NCBI GenBank assembly: GCA_002375495.1
Contig: DFLU01000006.1
Span: 124,001 to 188,000 of the forward strand
Direction of reading: 5' to 3'
DNA: 64,000 nt
DNA from: Flavobacteriaceae bacterium UBA3611
Lineage (GTDB): Bacteria; Bacteroidota; Bacteroidia; Flavobacteriales; Flavobacteriaceae
Position numbers and translations under genes: made by a program. Below, piece by piece: positions 45,621 through 53,847 of the stretch. Under the pieces are notes generated by a model. The model was not told the DNA's origin. It saw nothing but the letters and a program-made list of their open reading frames with translations, and ran no database searches. Positions within the stretch are counted from its first letter, which is position 1. Each line of letters opens with the position of its first letter.

Positions 45621-47047
45621 TTAGCAAAAATATTCCCCAGCAATTCATCATTGGATATTTCACCTGTAATCTCACCAAAATGGTATAATGCCTGCCGAAT
45701 ATCAATCGCAAGCAAATCACCACTTAAATTGGCATCAATTCCCGCTTGTACTTTTTGAATTTCTTCCAACGCTTTTAAAAGTGCATCATAATGGCGCGTA
45801 TTGGTCACGATGGTTTCGTTATTTCGCAAAGCACCGGTGTTTACAAAGTCGAGGAGGGTGTTCTTTAACTCTTCTATACCACGTCCAGTTTTTGCCGAAA
45901 TCAACAACGAATGGGACCCTTCGACTGCGCTCAGGGTGACACGTATCTTTTCATGTAATTCTTCGGAAAGTTGATCTGTTTTGTTGGCAATAACAATTAG
46001 TTGTTTATGGGGAAAGCGATTTTTAATTTTCTCTATTTCTATTAAAAAAGATAACTTCTGCTCCCCTGTCGGGGGAGCTGCCAACGGCTGAGGAGGGTAA
46101 TCCACATCGGCAACATTTGCATCAAACAAATACACCACCACCTGACTATCCTGAATCTTCTCAAATGTCTTTTTTATACCAAGACCTTCAATAGTGTCTG
46201 TGGTTTCTCGAATACCAGCGGTATCAATAAAACGGAACCCAACGCCGCCAAGTACGATTTCATCTTCAATCGTATCTCGGGTAGTACCAGCTATATCACT
46301 CACAATCGCGCGTTCTTCGTTTAATAATGAATTCAACAATGTTGATTTCCCTACATTAGGCTCACCTACAATTGCAACGGGAATACCGTTTTTCAACACA
46401 TTACCCGTCGCAAACGAATCGATAAGGCCTTTCAACACTTTTGTGATTTTGGTAATCAGTGCCTGAAAATCGTCTCTGTTGGCAAATTCAACATCCTCTT
46501 CAGCAAAATCGAGTTCCAATTCGATGAGCGAAGCAAAATTCAGTAATTCTTCTCGCAGTTTTTGTATTTCCGAAGAAAATCCGCCCCGCATTTGTTGTAT
46601 TGCCAATTGATGACTGGCAGCAGAATCACTGGCAATCAAATCTGCCACCGCTTCAGCTTGGCTCAAATCCATTTTTCCGTTTAGGAACGCACGCAACGTA
46701 AACTCACCAGCTTGCGCCATTCTACATCCACTGCGTAGGCACAACTGTATAATTTCTTGCTGAATGAAGGCACTTCCATGACAGGAAAATTCTACCACAT
46801 CTTCACCTGTATAACTATGTGGGTTCTTAAAAATAGTGGCAAGCACTTCATCAATCGTTCGATTTCCATCTTTTATGGTTCCAAGATGTACCGTATGGGT
46901 TTTCTGTAACCCCAATGCTTTGTTTGAAACTGAAACAAATAGAGTAGAAGCAATGGTGATCGCATCTGGCCCTGAAAGCCTGATAATAGCGATGGCACCA
47001 GCTCCAGAAGGTGTGGCAAGGGCAACTATGGTGTCGTTTTGATTCAT
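45602..47047 (-). CDS. mnmE: tRNA uridine-5-carboxymethylaminomethyl(34) synthesis GTPase MnmE
   Basis: This 481-residue MnmE works with MnmG on the wobble uridine of several tRNAs. It has an N-terminal formyl-THF-binding domain, a helical domain, a G domain with GEPNVGKST (about 226-234), DIAGTTRDT, DTAGI and NKTD, and the C-terminal FCIGK with the catalytic cysteine. It is about 20-25 residues longer than usual. The surplus lies in the G domain, where two repeat sequences are read in frame (YPPQPLAAPPTGEQKLSF near 315-332 and VTLSAVEGS near 370-378). The 3' end is the island's integration site. Confidence 0.97.
   Translation of the reverse strand: MNQNDTIVALATPSGAGAIAIIRLSGPDAITIASTLFVSVSNKALGLQKTHTVHLGTIKDGNRTIDEVLATIFKNPHSYTGEDVVEFSCHGSAFIQQEIIQLCLRSGCRMAQAGEFTLRAFLNGKMDLSQAEAVADLIASDSAASHQLAIQQMRGGFSSEIQKLREELLNFASLIELELDFAEEDVEFANRDDFQALITKITKVLKGLIDSFATGNVLKNGIPVAIVGEPNVGKSTLLNSLLNEERAIVSDIAGTTRDTIEDEIVLGGVGFRFIDTAGIRETTDTIEGLGIKKTFEKIQDSQVVVYLFDANVADVDYPPQPLAAPPTGEQKLSFLIEIEKIKNRFPHKQLIVIANKTDQLSEELHEKIRVTLSAVEGSHSLLISAKTGRGIEELKNTLLDFVNTGALRNNETIVTNTRHYDALLKALEEIQKVQAGIDANLSGDLLAIDIRQALYHFGEITGEISNDELLGNIFANFCIGK
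45917..45941 (-). repeat. REP-like hairpin repeat, copy A, inside mnmE
   Basis: Read on the minus strand it is TGTCA-CCCT-GAGCGCAGTCGA-AGGG. The 12-base core is the same as in the three copies near 57 kb, while the 4-bp stem differs but stays paired. It is translated as part of MnmE. Confidence 0.8.
46061..46099 (-). repeat. Second palindromic insertion inside mnmE
   Basis: A GC-rich segment with two short hairpins (CTCCCC-TGTCG-GGGGAG, then GCC-AAC-GGC) stands out from its AT-rich surroundings. It encodes a proline-rich loop in the MnmE G domain. There is one copy in this window. Confidence 0.55.
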
Positions 47048-47052
47048 CTTCG

Positions 47053-47060
47053 CAAAAATA
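47053..47060 (-). promoter_or_regulatory. -7 box of mnmE
   Basis: On the minus strand TATTTTTG fits TAnnTTTG and lies only 5 bases before the ATG, so the start site would be close to leaderless. No matching -33 box is seen at the usual distance. Confidence 0.35.
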
Positions 47061-47126
47061 CAAATTTAAGTGGCGCGGTACTGAGATATGTGAGGGGCAT
47101 AAAACATCGTTTTCAGATCATATTTG

Positions 47127-47134
47127 TACTTTTG
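47127..47134 (+). promoter_or_regulatory. -7 box before the small membrane-protein operon
   Basis: TACTTTTG fits the Bacteroidota -7 box, 57 bases before the ATG at 47191. Confidence 0.45.
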
Positions 47135-47190
47135 AAACAGATATCTGTAACATTTCTGGGATTTTAACAACTTATATACACAACTGAACC

Positions 47191-47316
47191 ATGGAAAACG
47201 AAGATAAAAAGAATGACGGCGGACTTAAACACTTGCTCATTCCACTGGCACTATTTATAGGTGTAGCTGTAGTCACGTTTATTTTAGCTTCGTGGATTAT
47301 CAGTCTCTTTAAATAA
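47191..47316 (+). CDS. Small single-pass membrane protein, 41 residues
   Basis: ATG at 47191 opens a 41-residue frame: a charged N-terminus (MENEDKKNDGGLKH) followed by one membrane helix (LLIPLALFIGVAVVTFILAS) and a short tail. The amino-acid pattern is clearly that of a membrane peptide rather than chance. It lies 18 bases before the DUF4870 gene and probably shares its transcript. Function is unknown. Confidence 0.6.
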   Translation: MENEDKKNDGGLKHLLIPLALFIGVAVVTFILASWIISLFK

Positions 47317-47334
47317 CCTTAAAATCAATCAAAA

Positions 47335-47700
47335 ATGGAAATCGTTAGTACCTCACACACTCTAAAAAAAACAGATAATAATTTGTTGGTGTTTACGCAC
47401 CTGTCTCAATTGCTTACCTATGTAACAGGTTTTGGGGGCTTTATTGTGCCCCTCATTTTGTGGTTGGTGAAAAAAGATGAAATTGAAGGCATGGATGAGC
47501 ACGGAAAAAGTATTGTAAACTTTCAAATTACGATGTTCTTGATAGCACTTATCAGTATTCCCGGAATCTTTTTGTTCGGCTTAGGAATTCTTTCGTTAAT
47601 CTATGTAGGCATTGTATCGTTGGTAATTCCTATTCTGAATGCGGTACGCGCAAGCAGAGGAGAAGCACCGAGTTATTTTAGTACAATCCGTTTCATATAA
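47335..47700 (+). CDS. DUF4870 (Tic20-like) membrane protein
   Basis: A 121-residue protein with the DUF4870 layout: a first segment FTHLSQLLTYVTGFGGFIVP, then WLVKKDEIEGMDEHGKSIVN with the conserved basic and Asn residues, and two C-terminal helices. The family is common in Bacteroidota and of unknown function. It forms a small operon with the 41-residue membrane protein upstream and is followed by a terminator. Confidence 0.85.
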   Translation: MEIVSTSHTLKKTDNNLLVFTHLSQLLTYVTGFGGFIVPLILWLVKKDEIEGMDEHGKSIVNFQITMFLIALISIPGIFLFGLGILSLIYVGIVSLVIPILNAVRASRGEAPSYFSTIRFI

Positions 47701-47736
47701 AATTATAAATATCAAACCGGGGCTAGTCCCTATCCC

Positions 47737-47770
47737 AACCCTCATTTCTTACGATTTGAGGGTTTTTTAT
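47737..47770 (+). terminator. Hairpin terminator after the DUF4870 gene
   Basis: AACCCTCA (47737-47744) pairs with TGAGGGTT (47757-47764), followed by a run of T. Confidence 0.85.
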
Positions 47771-47804
47771 TTCAGTTTTGAAGTTCATCTTTAAAACGAA
47801 CAAT

Positions 47805-48245
47805 ATGAAAACGATTTTTTTACAGAAACACATTATTTTTAAAAGTGTGATGTTGCTAATTAGTGCATTCATGATTAGTGTTACAGCACAGGCCCAAGGG
47901 GTGAGCGCTTCAGCAAAAGGAGTTCTCGATTTTGAAACAACCGTAATAGACTACGGGACTATTGAAAAGAATTCTAATGGTGATCGTACATTTACTTTTA
48001 AAAATAAAGGAAGTGCGCCTATCGTAATCACCGACATTAAAAAGAGTTGTGGTTGTACGGTGGCGTCTAAGCCAAATGCAGCTGTTATGCCTGGACAAAC
48101 GGCCGAAATTGGTGTAACTTACAAGACGAGTCGAGTAGGAGCTTTTACAAAATCTATTACAGTGCTTTCGAATGCTGTTGAACCCAGAAAAATTTTAAAA
48201 ATTAAAGGGGTTGTGGTAGATTCTGAAAATAAGCTAGGGAAATAA
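47805..48245 (+). CDS. DUF1573 domain exported protein
   Basis: A 146-residue protein with a Sec signal peptide (cleavage near AQAQG, residue about 30). One DUF1573 immunoglobulin-like domain follows: FETTVIDYGTIEKNSNGDRT, then KNKGSAPIVITDIKKSCGCT and a closing VTYKTSRVGAFTKSI. The CGC motif is typical of the family. The ATG at 47805 is preferred to a TTG 27 bases upstream, because it places the positive charges directly before the hydrophobic core. Role is unknown; it is probably periplasmic or surface-bound. Confidence 0.88.
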   Translation: MKTIFLQKHIIFKSVMLLISAFMISVTAQAQGVSASAKGVLDFETTVIDYGTIEKNSNGDRTFTFKNKGSAPIVITDIKKSCGCTVASKPNAAVMPGQTAEIGVTYKTSRVGAFTKSITVLSNAVEPRKILKIKGVVVDSENKLGK

Positions 48246-48264
48246 CAACCTGCTAGACAAAAAT

Positions 48265-48300
48265 GAGGTTGGCTTTATAATGGACAACCTCTATCTTTTT
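48265..48300. terminator. Terminator between convergent genes
   Basis: GAGGTTG (48265-48271) pairs with CAACCTC (48285-48291), followed by TATCTTTTT. It lies between the DUF1573 gene and the convergent beta-propeller gene. Confidence 0.75.
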
Positions 48301-48313
48301 GCTATGTTTCCGA

Positions 48314-49357
48314 TTATTTTTTTATAAAAGTGATGGCAGGCATTTGCTCTATTCTGATAAAATACGTTCCTGACGATAATCTTGCAATATCGATTTCATC
48401 TAACGGTCCCGTAATTCCAGACCATAGCTCGCTTCCTTGTACGGTATATATCGTAAAAGCTGATGGTTCAGTAAGCCCCGCTATCTTCAAATAATTGCTT
48501 GCAGGATTTGGGAATAGCGCGATGTTAGGCTCACTTTCTTCGGAAACACTAAGGATATTTTCAATTTTTGAAATTTTATCGGCTCCTCCCTCAATTATAA
48601 ATAAAGTAGTGCTGTTTAATGCAATATCCCGCGGTTCTAGCACCCCAGATACTACATTGGCTAACATTGGTGGATTCCCATTCAAATCGTATGAAGTAAT
48701 TTCATTTCCGGTAAATTCGGTTACATAAATAGCATCATTTACTATCCTCATCCCTAATGGTCTTGAAAGTCCAGCGACCAAGCTAGTTGGCGAAGTATTT
48801 CCTGAAGTTACATCTACGGTAGAAATGCGGTTAGCGTTGCCTTGCGCCATATACAAAATGTCTCCGCTTATGGCTAATCCTGTCGGGTTGAAGTTTATCA
48901 CCGATGTAGCAACAACCTCGGCTGTTGGTGTTGTGGAAGTGATATCAAATCTAGCCACTACATCACTATTATTGTCTGAATAATACAGAAAATTTCCATC
49001 GAGCAATAAAAAGTTGGGCGTGTTCAAACCGGTGGCAAAATCTTCACGTATAGGTGTAGGAACTGAAAGGTCAATTTTTGAAATTCTTCCAGCACCAAAT
49101 TCAGCTACATATAGATCATTTCCTTCTAAAGCCATCCCTTCGGGGGTTGCTAAGCCAGCAATCACGACTTCGGGTGTAGGCGAACTTACCGTAATATCAA
49201 TTTTTTGAATGCTATTGGCATCGGTAAAGTACAGGGTATTTCCGTCGAGTAAAAGCCGTTGCGGACTATTAAGACCGGTAACAACATCTGTTAGTTGTGC
49301 ATTTGCGATTGCAAATGAGCTAATAGCAATAATTAGCGAAAAGATAATTTTTTTCAT
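48314..49357 (-). CDS. T9SS-sorted NHL/SMP-30-like beta-propeller protein
   Basis: A 347-residue protein with a signal peptide (MKKIIFSLIIAISSFAIANA). About six repeats of 40-45 residues follow the pattern 'GLNSPQRLLLDGNTLYFTD...I.KIDI', as in NHL or SMP-30 propellers, covering residues about 22-265. The C-terminal part (IALFPNPASNYLKI...YFIRIEQ) is a T9SS type A sorting domain. The protein should be secreted through the type IX system and kept at the surface or released. Substrate or partner unknown. Confidence 0.85.
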   Translation of the reverse strand: MKKIIFSLIIAISSFAIANAQLTDVVTGLNSPQRLLLDGNTLYFTDANSIQKIDITVSSPTPEVVIAGLATPEGMALEGNDLYVAEFGAGRISKIDLSVPTPIREDFATGLNTPNFLLLDGNFLYYSDNNSDVVARFDITSTTPTAEVVATSVINFNPTGLAISGDILYMAQGNANRISTVDVTSGNTSPTSLVAGLSRPLGMRIVNDAIYVTEFTGNEITSYDLNGNPPMLANVVSGVLEPRDIALNSTTLFIIEGGADKISKIENILSVSEESEPNIALFPNPASNYLKIAGLTEPSAFTIYTVQGSELWSGITGPLDEIDIARLSSGTYFIRIEQMPAITFIKK

Positions 49358-49606
49358 AGATGAAAATTTAGAGGTTATATCTTTCCATCGAAGAAAAAGT
49401 AAAAAGTCATCAAAAAAGAATGATGTTGGTTAGTTATTAAGCAAATAGTATTTAGAAGAGAATATACATCTGTTCTTCAGGCAGGGTTGCAATTTTCATG
49501 GTAATGATAGTAGGGTAAAGAATAAGATGTTAACCAATTTTTAATTAACACAATCTCCCGAAAACAGTAGAAATAATTAGGATAGCGTGTAAGTTTAAGC
49601 TACAAA

Positions 49607-51583
49607 TTAATTTTTTAAATCTTTATGTAACCCTTTGAGAATTGTTTCAAATTCATGATTACATGTATCAATTAACTCATTTAAGTCACTAGTAGTGCTT
49701 TTCTGATGAAGCCCCTGTCTACTTTCATTTAAAAGTGAAGTTAATCGATCTGCCTGAATATAATATATCGACATGGTGCTTTTATGGATCAGATCAGACA
49801 AGTTTTGAATATTACGCGCATTCATAGCGCGATTGTAATCTTTTTGATAGCTAACCAAGGCATCCAGTGTGCTAGTGATGAACTTCTTTAAGAATTCTTG
49901 CCTATTATTGGCCATCTTTCTATATCGTTGCAAATTGTAACTATCTGGTATTGGAGTTTCAATTAATGGTACTTCATCTTGATGTGTTTCAGTTTTTGGC
50001 TCTATTTTCTTCTCTCTGTTGTCAACTTCGTTTGCAACACCATAATGTTTTAATAATTTCTGAAACAATTCATTAGGCTGAAACGGCTTTGATAGATGGT
50101 CATCTATTCCAGCTTCCTCGAGCGCGCTTTGTACTTCACCTTTTGTGGACGCTGAGAATGAAACAATAACCGGACTAGATTCTAGATTTAATTCTCTAAT
50201 CTTTTTTGCCGTTTCATACCCACTCATTTTTGGCATTTGTAGGTCTAATAGAATTAGATGAAATGATTCTTCTTCCAAGATTGAAAGGGCTTCAAGACCA
50301 CTTTCTGCTGAAGTGTATTTAATTTTCCACTGATCGAGATATTGTTCGGCGATAAAAATATTAGCCGGATTATCATCCACAATTAAAACACGCATATCTT
50401 CAAGTTTATGAGCTTTAAAATCAATGCTGTTCGACTCTGTTGTTACACTTTGCCTATTTGTTTTTTTATACCATAATTCAAAACTAAATTGTGAACCTTT
50501 GTTTAGCTCACTACTAACATTTAAAGAACTATCGTGAAGTTCTAATAATTTTTTACTAATGGTAAGTCCGAGTCCTGTCCCACCAAATTCAACATTAACA
50601 TCATAACTGGCTTGTGCAAATTCTTGGAATATAGCCTCTAGTTTTTCTTTAGGGATACCTATTCCGGTATCAGATACCACAAACTTTAAACAGACTTCGG
50701 AAGTCGTTTCTTTCATTTTAGAAATTGCGATAGTAACTTGGCCTTTCTTGGTAAATTTGATTGCATTTCCAATTAAATTTGTTAGAATCTGCTTGAGTTT
50801 TAATGGGTCGCCTATCAAATAATTAGGTACATCTGTATCCACATTTGTATGAAGATGGATACCTTTTTCGCTAGATTTAACCAAATATGTCTGATGTAGC
50901 AGGTTTGCAAGGTCTGCCAAATTAAATGGGACTTGTTCTAGGATTATTTTTTTAGCCTCAATTTTACTTAGGTCTAGTAAGTTATTAACGAGTCCTAATA
51001 GATGCTCAGATGAATGGAGCAATAATTTTGCATACTCCTTTTGATTTTCGCTTAAAGAAGTTTGGTGCAGTAAATTACCAATACCCAAAATGGCATTTAG
51101 CGGTGTTCTGATTTCGTGACTAATCGTGGCAAGAAAATCTGCTTTTGCCTTAGAGTCAGCCTCGGCTTGCTTCTTAGCTTTTATAAGTTCTGCCTCATAA
51201 TGCCATCGATCTGAGATGTCTAAAATAGTTGCTTGATATGAAACAGGGAGATCATCATGGGCAGGAACTTCTCGTACATTAATAAGACCATGGAAGATGC
51301 TCTTATCTTTCCTTACGATATCAAAGTAGACTTCTTTTACAAAGCCTTGCAGTTGAATCAACGGAAAAAAATGTGTTTCAAAAAAAATTTGACCTCCAAT
51401 TCGGAATAGGCTCAACAACGAGCGCTTCAGAATCAATTCATCTTTGGTATAGCCTAACCATATGCATAGCGTATGATTAATATCCAGAATCATTGCTTCT
51501 TTATCGAATGATACAGAACCACAAGGCGCGTAATCATAAAGATCAAGAGCAGCCTTTAATCGCTTTGAATCAGCTTTCTTCAT
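49607..51583 (-). CDS. Hybrid histidine kinase: PAS, HisKA, HATPase, receiver, Hpt-like domain
   Basis: A kinase of about 658 residues. The N-terminal PAS domain (about 20-130) contains the GQIFFETHFFPLI segment typical of PAS domains of the RsbP kind. The HisKA motif TISHEIRTPLN carries the phospho-accepting His156, followed by the ATPase domain with DTGIGIPKEKL and GGTGLGLTISKKL. The receiver domain has VLIVDDNPAN and LILLDLQMPKMSG. A C-terminal helical region with SDLIHKSTMSI looks like an Hpt domain. There are no membrane segments, so it is cytoplasmic. I prefer the ATG at 51583 over a TTG 18 bases upstream. The RsbQ-like hydrolase gene lies just upstream. Confidence 0.88.
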   Translation of the reverse strand: MKKADSKRLKAALDLYDYAPCGSVSFDKEAMILDINHTLCIWLGYTKDELILKRSLLSLFRIGGQIFFETHFFPLIQLQGFVKEVYFDIVRKDKSIFHGLINVREVPAHDDLPVSYQATILDISDRWHYEAELIKAKKQAEADSKAKADFLATISHEIRTPLNAILGIGNLLHQTSLSENQKEYAKLLLHSSEHLLGLVNNLLDLSKIEAKKIILEQVPFNLADLANLLHQTYLVKSSEKGIHLHTNVDTDVPNYLIGDPLKLKQILTNLIGNAIKFTKKGQVTIAISKMKETTSEVCLKFVVSDTGIGIPKEKLEAIFQEFAQASYDVNVEFGGTGLGLTISKKLLELHDSSLNVSSELNKGSQFSFELWYKKTNRQSVTTESNSIDFKAHKLEDMRVLIVDDNPANIFIAEQYLDQWKIKYTSAESGLEALSILEEESFHLILLDLQMPKMSGYETAKKIRELNLESSPVIVSFSASTKGEVQSALEEAGIDDHLSKPFQPNELFQKLLKHYGVANEVDNREKKIEPKTETHQDEVPLIETPIPDSYNLQRYRKMANNRQEFLKKFITSTLDALVSYQKDYNRAMNARNIQNLSDLIHKSTMSIYYIQADRLTSLLNESRQGLHQKSTTSDLNELIDTCNHEFETILKGLHKDLKN

Positions 51584-51605
51584 TCTTGGGCGTATATCCA
51601 AATAA

Positions 51606-52415
51606 TTAATCTAAAAACTCCAGTATCGCTTCCGCCGTTTCTTTTGGCGCACTCAAGTTGGGACAATGTCCAGTTGCTTCTAGGATTTTTAATCTTCCGT
51701 TTTGTACTGCATTGGCAGTATATTCTCCAACGGCAATTGGGGCTATTATGTCTTTTTTACTTTGTAAAATCAAGCAAGGAACCGCGACAGATTTTAAATC
51801 CTTCCTATTATCAGAGAGAAAAGTAGCACGCGCAAAATTTTTCGCGATTTCAGGATCTGTACTACAAAAACTTGCGCTTAATTCTTCACCCAATGCTGGC
51901 CGATCGCTATTTCCCATAATTACTGGAGCCATCGTTGTAGACCAGCCTAGATAATTACTATCTAAAGTTTCCAATAATTCTTCTATGGCCGTTTCATCAA
52001 AACCACCCGTATAATGAGCGTCGTTAATATAGCGGGGCGAGGGTCCTATCATGATCAGTTTTGAAAATAAAGTAGGTGCTTTGTTTGAGGCCAACACGCC
52101 AATCATAGCACTTACTGAATGACCTACAAAAATGACATTCTCGAGATTAAGATGGTCACAGATAGTGAGAATATCATCGGCATACGAATCTAGCGAACTG
52201 TATTTTTCATGGGAGTATGCAGAAATATTCGAATTTCCAGCTCCGATATAATCGAAAAGTACAACTTTATACTCGTTCTCAAAATATGGGTACAAAAAAC
52301 GAAACATATTCTGGTCACATCCATAACCATGTGCAAATAACATTGGTTGTTCACCACTGCCAAGTACATTAATGTTGAACAAATCTTCTATTCGCTTCTT
52401 CTTATTGGAGGTCAT
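51606..52415 (-). CDS. RsbQ-like alpha/beta hydrolase
   Basis: A 269-residue hydrolase with the full triad: Ser100 in GHSVSA, Asp222 in KKDIIAP and His250 in TGHCPN. The pattern LFAHGYGCDQNMFRFLYPYF and the lid region match RsbQ, which partners the PAS phosphatase RsbP in the Bacillus energy-stress pathway and is related to the plant receptors D14/KAI2. It has no signal peptide. The ATG giving MTSNKKKRIEDLF is preferred to an upstream TTG. It is directly upstream of the PAS hybrid kinase and probably makes or senses the ligand for it. Confidence 0.88.
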   Translation of the reverse strand: MTSNKKKRIEDLFNINVLGSGEQPMLFAHGYGCDQNMFRFLYPYFENEYKVVLFDYIGAGNSNISAYSHEKYSSLDSYADDILTICDHLNLENVIFVGHSVSAMIGVLASNKAPTLFSKLIMIGPSPRYINDAHYTGGFDETAIEELLETLDSNYLGWSTTMAPVIMGNSDRPALGEELSASFCSTDPEIAKNFARATFLSDNRKDLKSVAVPCLILQSKKDIIAPIAVGEYTANAVQNGRLKILEATGHCPNLSAPKETAEAILEFLD

Positions 52416-52570
52416 GGCTCGGTTATTACCTGAGTTAAATTTACGCAAATAATTTATTTAAACCCTTGTAAAAAATAAAGGTCTTTGAATTTGACGTTTT
52501 TATTGTATGGTAACAAAAAAAATCTGCCCTTTATATAAAAGAACAGATTTTCAAAAAGTATGGTGTTTGG

Positions 52571-53689
52571 CTAGTTATTTAGCATCACGGGCATCACAAG
52601 CATGGTTACTTGCTCACCTTCGTCTAATCCATCAATCGGAGTTAAGATTCCTGCACGGTTGGGTAGGCTCATCGCCAAGGAAACTTCATCGCTGGTAAGA
52701 TTGTTCAACATTTCGGTTAGGAAACGCGAATTAAACCCAATCTGCATGTCGTCGCCCTGATAGTCACATGTCAAGCGTTCTTCTGCTTTGTTGCTGTAAT
52801 CGATATCTTCTGCTGAAATATTCAATTCTGCTCCTGCAATCTTTAAACGAATTTGGTGTGTTGTTTTATTGCTAAAAATACTCACACGTCGTACGCTGTT
52901 CAAAAATTGGTTACGATCTATGGTAAGTTTGTTCGGGTTTTCCTTCGGAATCACCGCTTCATAATTAGGGTATTTCCCATCGATCAATCGACAAATTAAA
53001 ACCGTATTGTCAAAACTGAATTTTGCGTTGCTCTCGTTATACTCTACCGTTACTTCTTCTTCGCTACCTGCCAAAATACTTTTCAGAAGGTTTAAAGGCT
53101 TCTTCGGCATGATAAATTCTGCTGCTTGAGAAGCCGAAACATCCTCGCGGGTATATTTTACCAGTTTATGTGCATCGGTGGCAACAAACGTTAACCCTTC
53201 CGTAGCAAATTGAAAGAATACACCACTCATCACAGGTCTCAAATCGTCATTACCACTGGCAAAAATGGTTTTACTGATAGCGGTGGCCAAAATATCTCCT
53301 TGGATTTTAGTTGCCGAAGGATCTTTCAACTCGACAGCTGTCGGGAACTCTTCACCAGCGGCATACGCAAGCGCATACTTACCGTGATTACTGCTAATTT
53401 CAACCGTGTTATTATCTTCAATCGTAAATGTGAGCGGTTGTTCCGGGAATGTTTTTAAGGTATCCAACAGCAAACGAGCAGGGATACAAACACTGCCAGT
53501 TTCATTGCTCTCTACGGAAAGCGTCGCCGCCACGGTAGTTTCAAGATCTGAAGCTGAAACGGTGAGCGAATTTCCGTCAAGATCGAATAAAAAGTTATCT
53601 AAGATCGGAAGCGTATTGTTACTGTTAATGATACCTCCAAGCACTTGCAATTGCTTAAGTAGATATGAACTGGAAACGATGAATTTCAT
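52571..53689 (-). CDS. dnaN: DNA polymerase III beta subunit (sliding clamp)
   Basis: The 372-residue clamp has the usual three-domain length. It starts MKFIVSSSYLLKQLQVLGGI and ends with the conserved MLVMPVMLNN. The internal VRRVSIFSNKTTHQIRL is typical of the family. The clamp holds the replicative polymerase on DNA. It is a single gene here, with a -7 box upstream near 53801. Confidence 0.97.
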   Translation of the reverse strand: MKFIVSSSYLLKQLQVLGGIINSNNTLPILDNFLFDLDGNSLTVSASDLETTVAATLSVESNETGSVCIPARLLLDTLKTFPEQPLTFTIEDNNTVEISSNHGKYALAYAAGEEFPTAVELKDPSATKIQGDILATAISKTIFASGNDDLRPVMSGVFFQFATEGLTFVATDAHKLVKYTREDVSASQAAEFIMPKKPLNLLKSILAGSEEEVTVEYNESNAKFSFDNTVLICRLIDGKYPNYEAVIPKENPNKLTIDRNQFLNSVRRVSIFSNKTTHQIRLKIAGAELNISAEDIDYSNKAEERLTCDYQGDDMQIGFNSRFLTEMLNNLTSDEVSLAMSLPNRAGILTPIDGLDEGEQVTMLVMPVMLNN

Positions 53690-53800
53690 GTAAGGTTATT
53701 TTCTGAACAATTAATCTTAAAATCTATGTGTCACACATTTGGTGCAACATAGCAATGTGGTGCAAAATCACCGTTAACGATTTTAGCGCCTGTCTAAGTA

Positions 53801-53808
53801 CAAATATA
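53801..53808 (-). promoter_or_regulatory. Possible -7 box of dnaN
   Basis: On the minus strand TATATTTG (then TAC) fits TAnnTTTG. It would give a leader of about 105 bases. No clear -33 box. Confidence 0.4.
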
Positions 53809-53847
53809 TCTTAAAACAGACGTTCTTTAAAACTAACTTATTAACAG

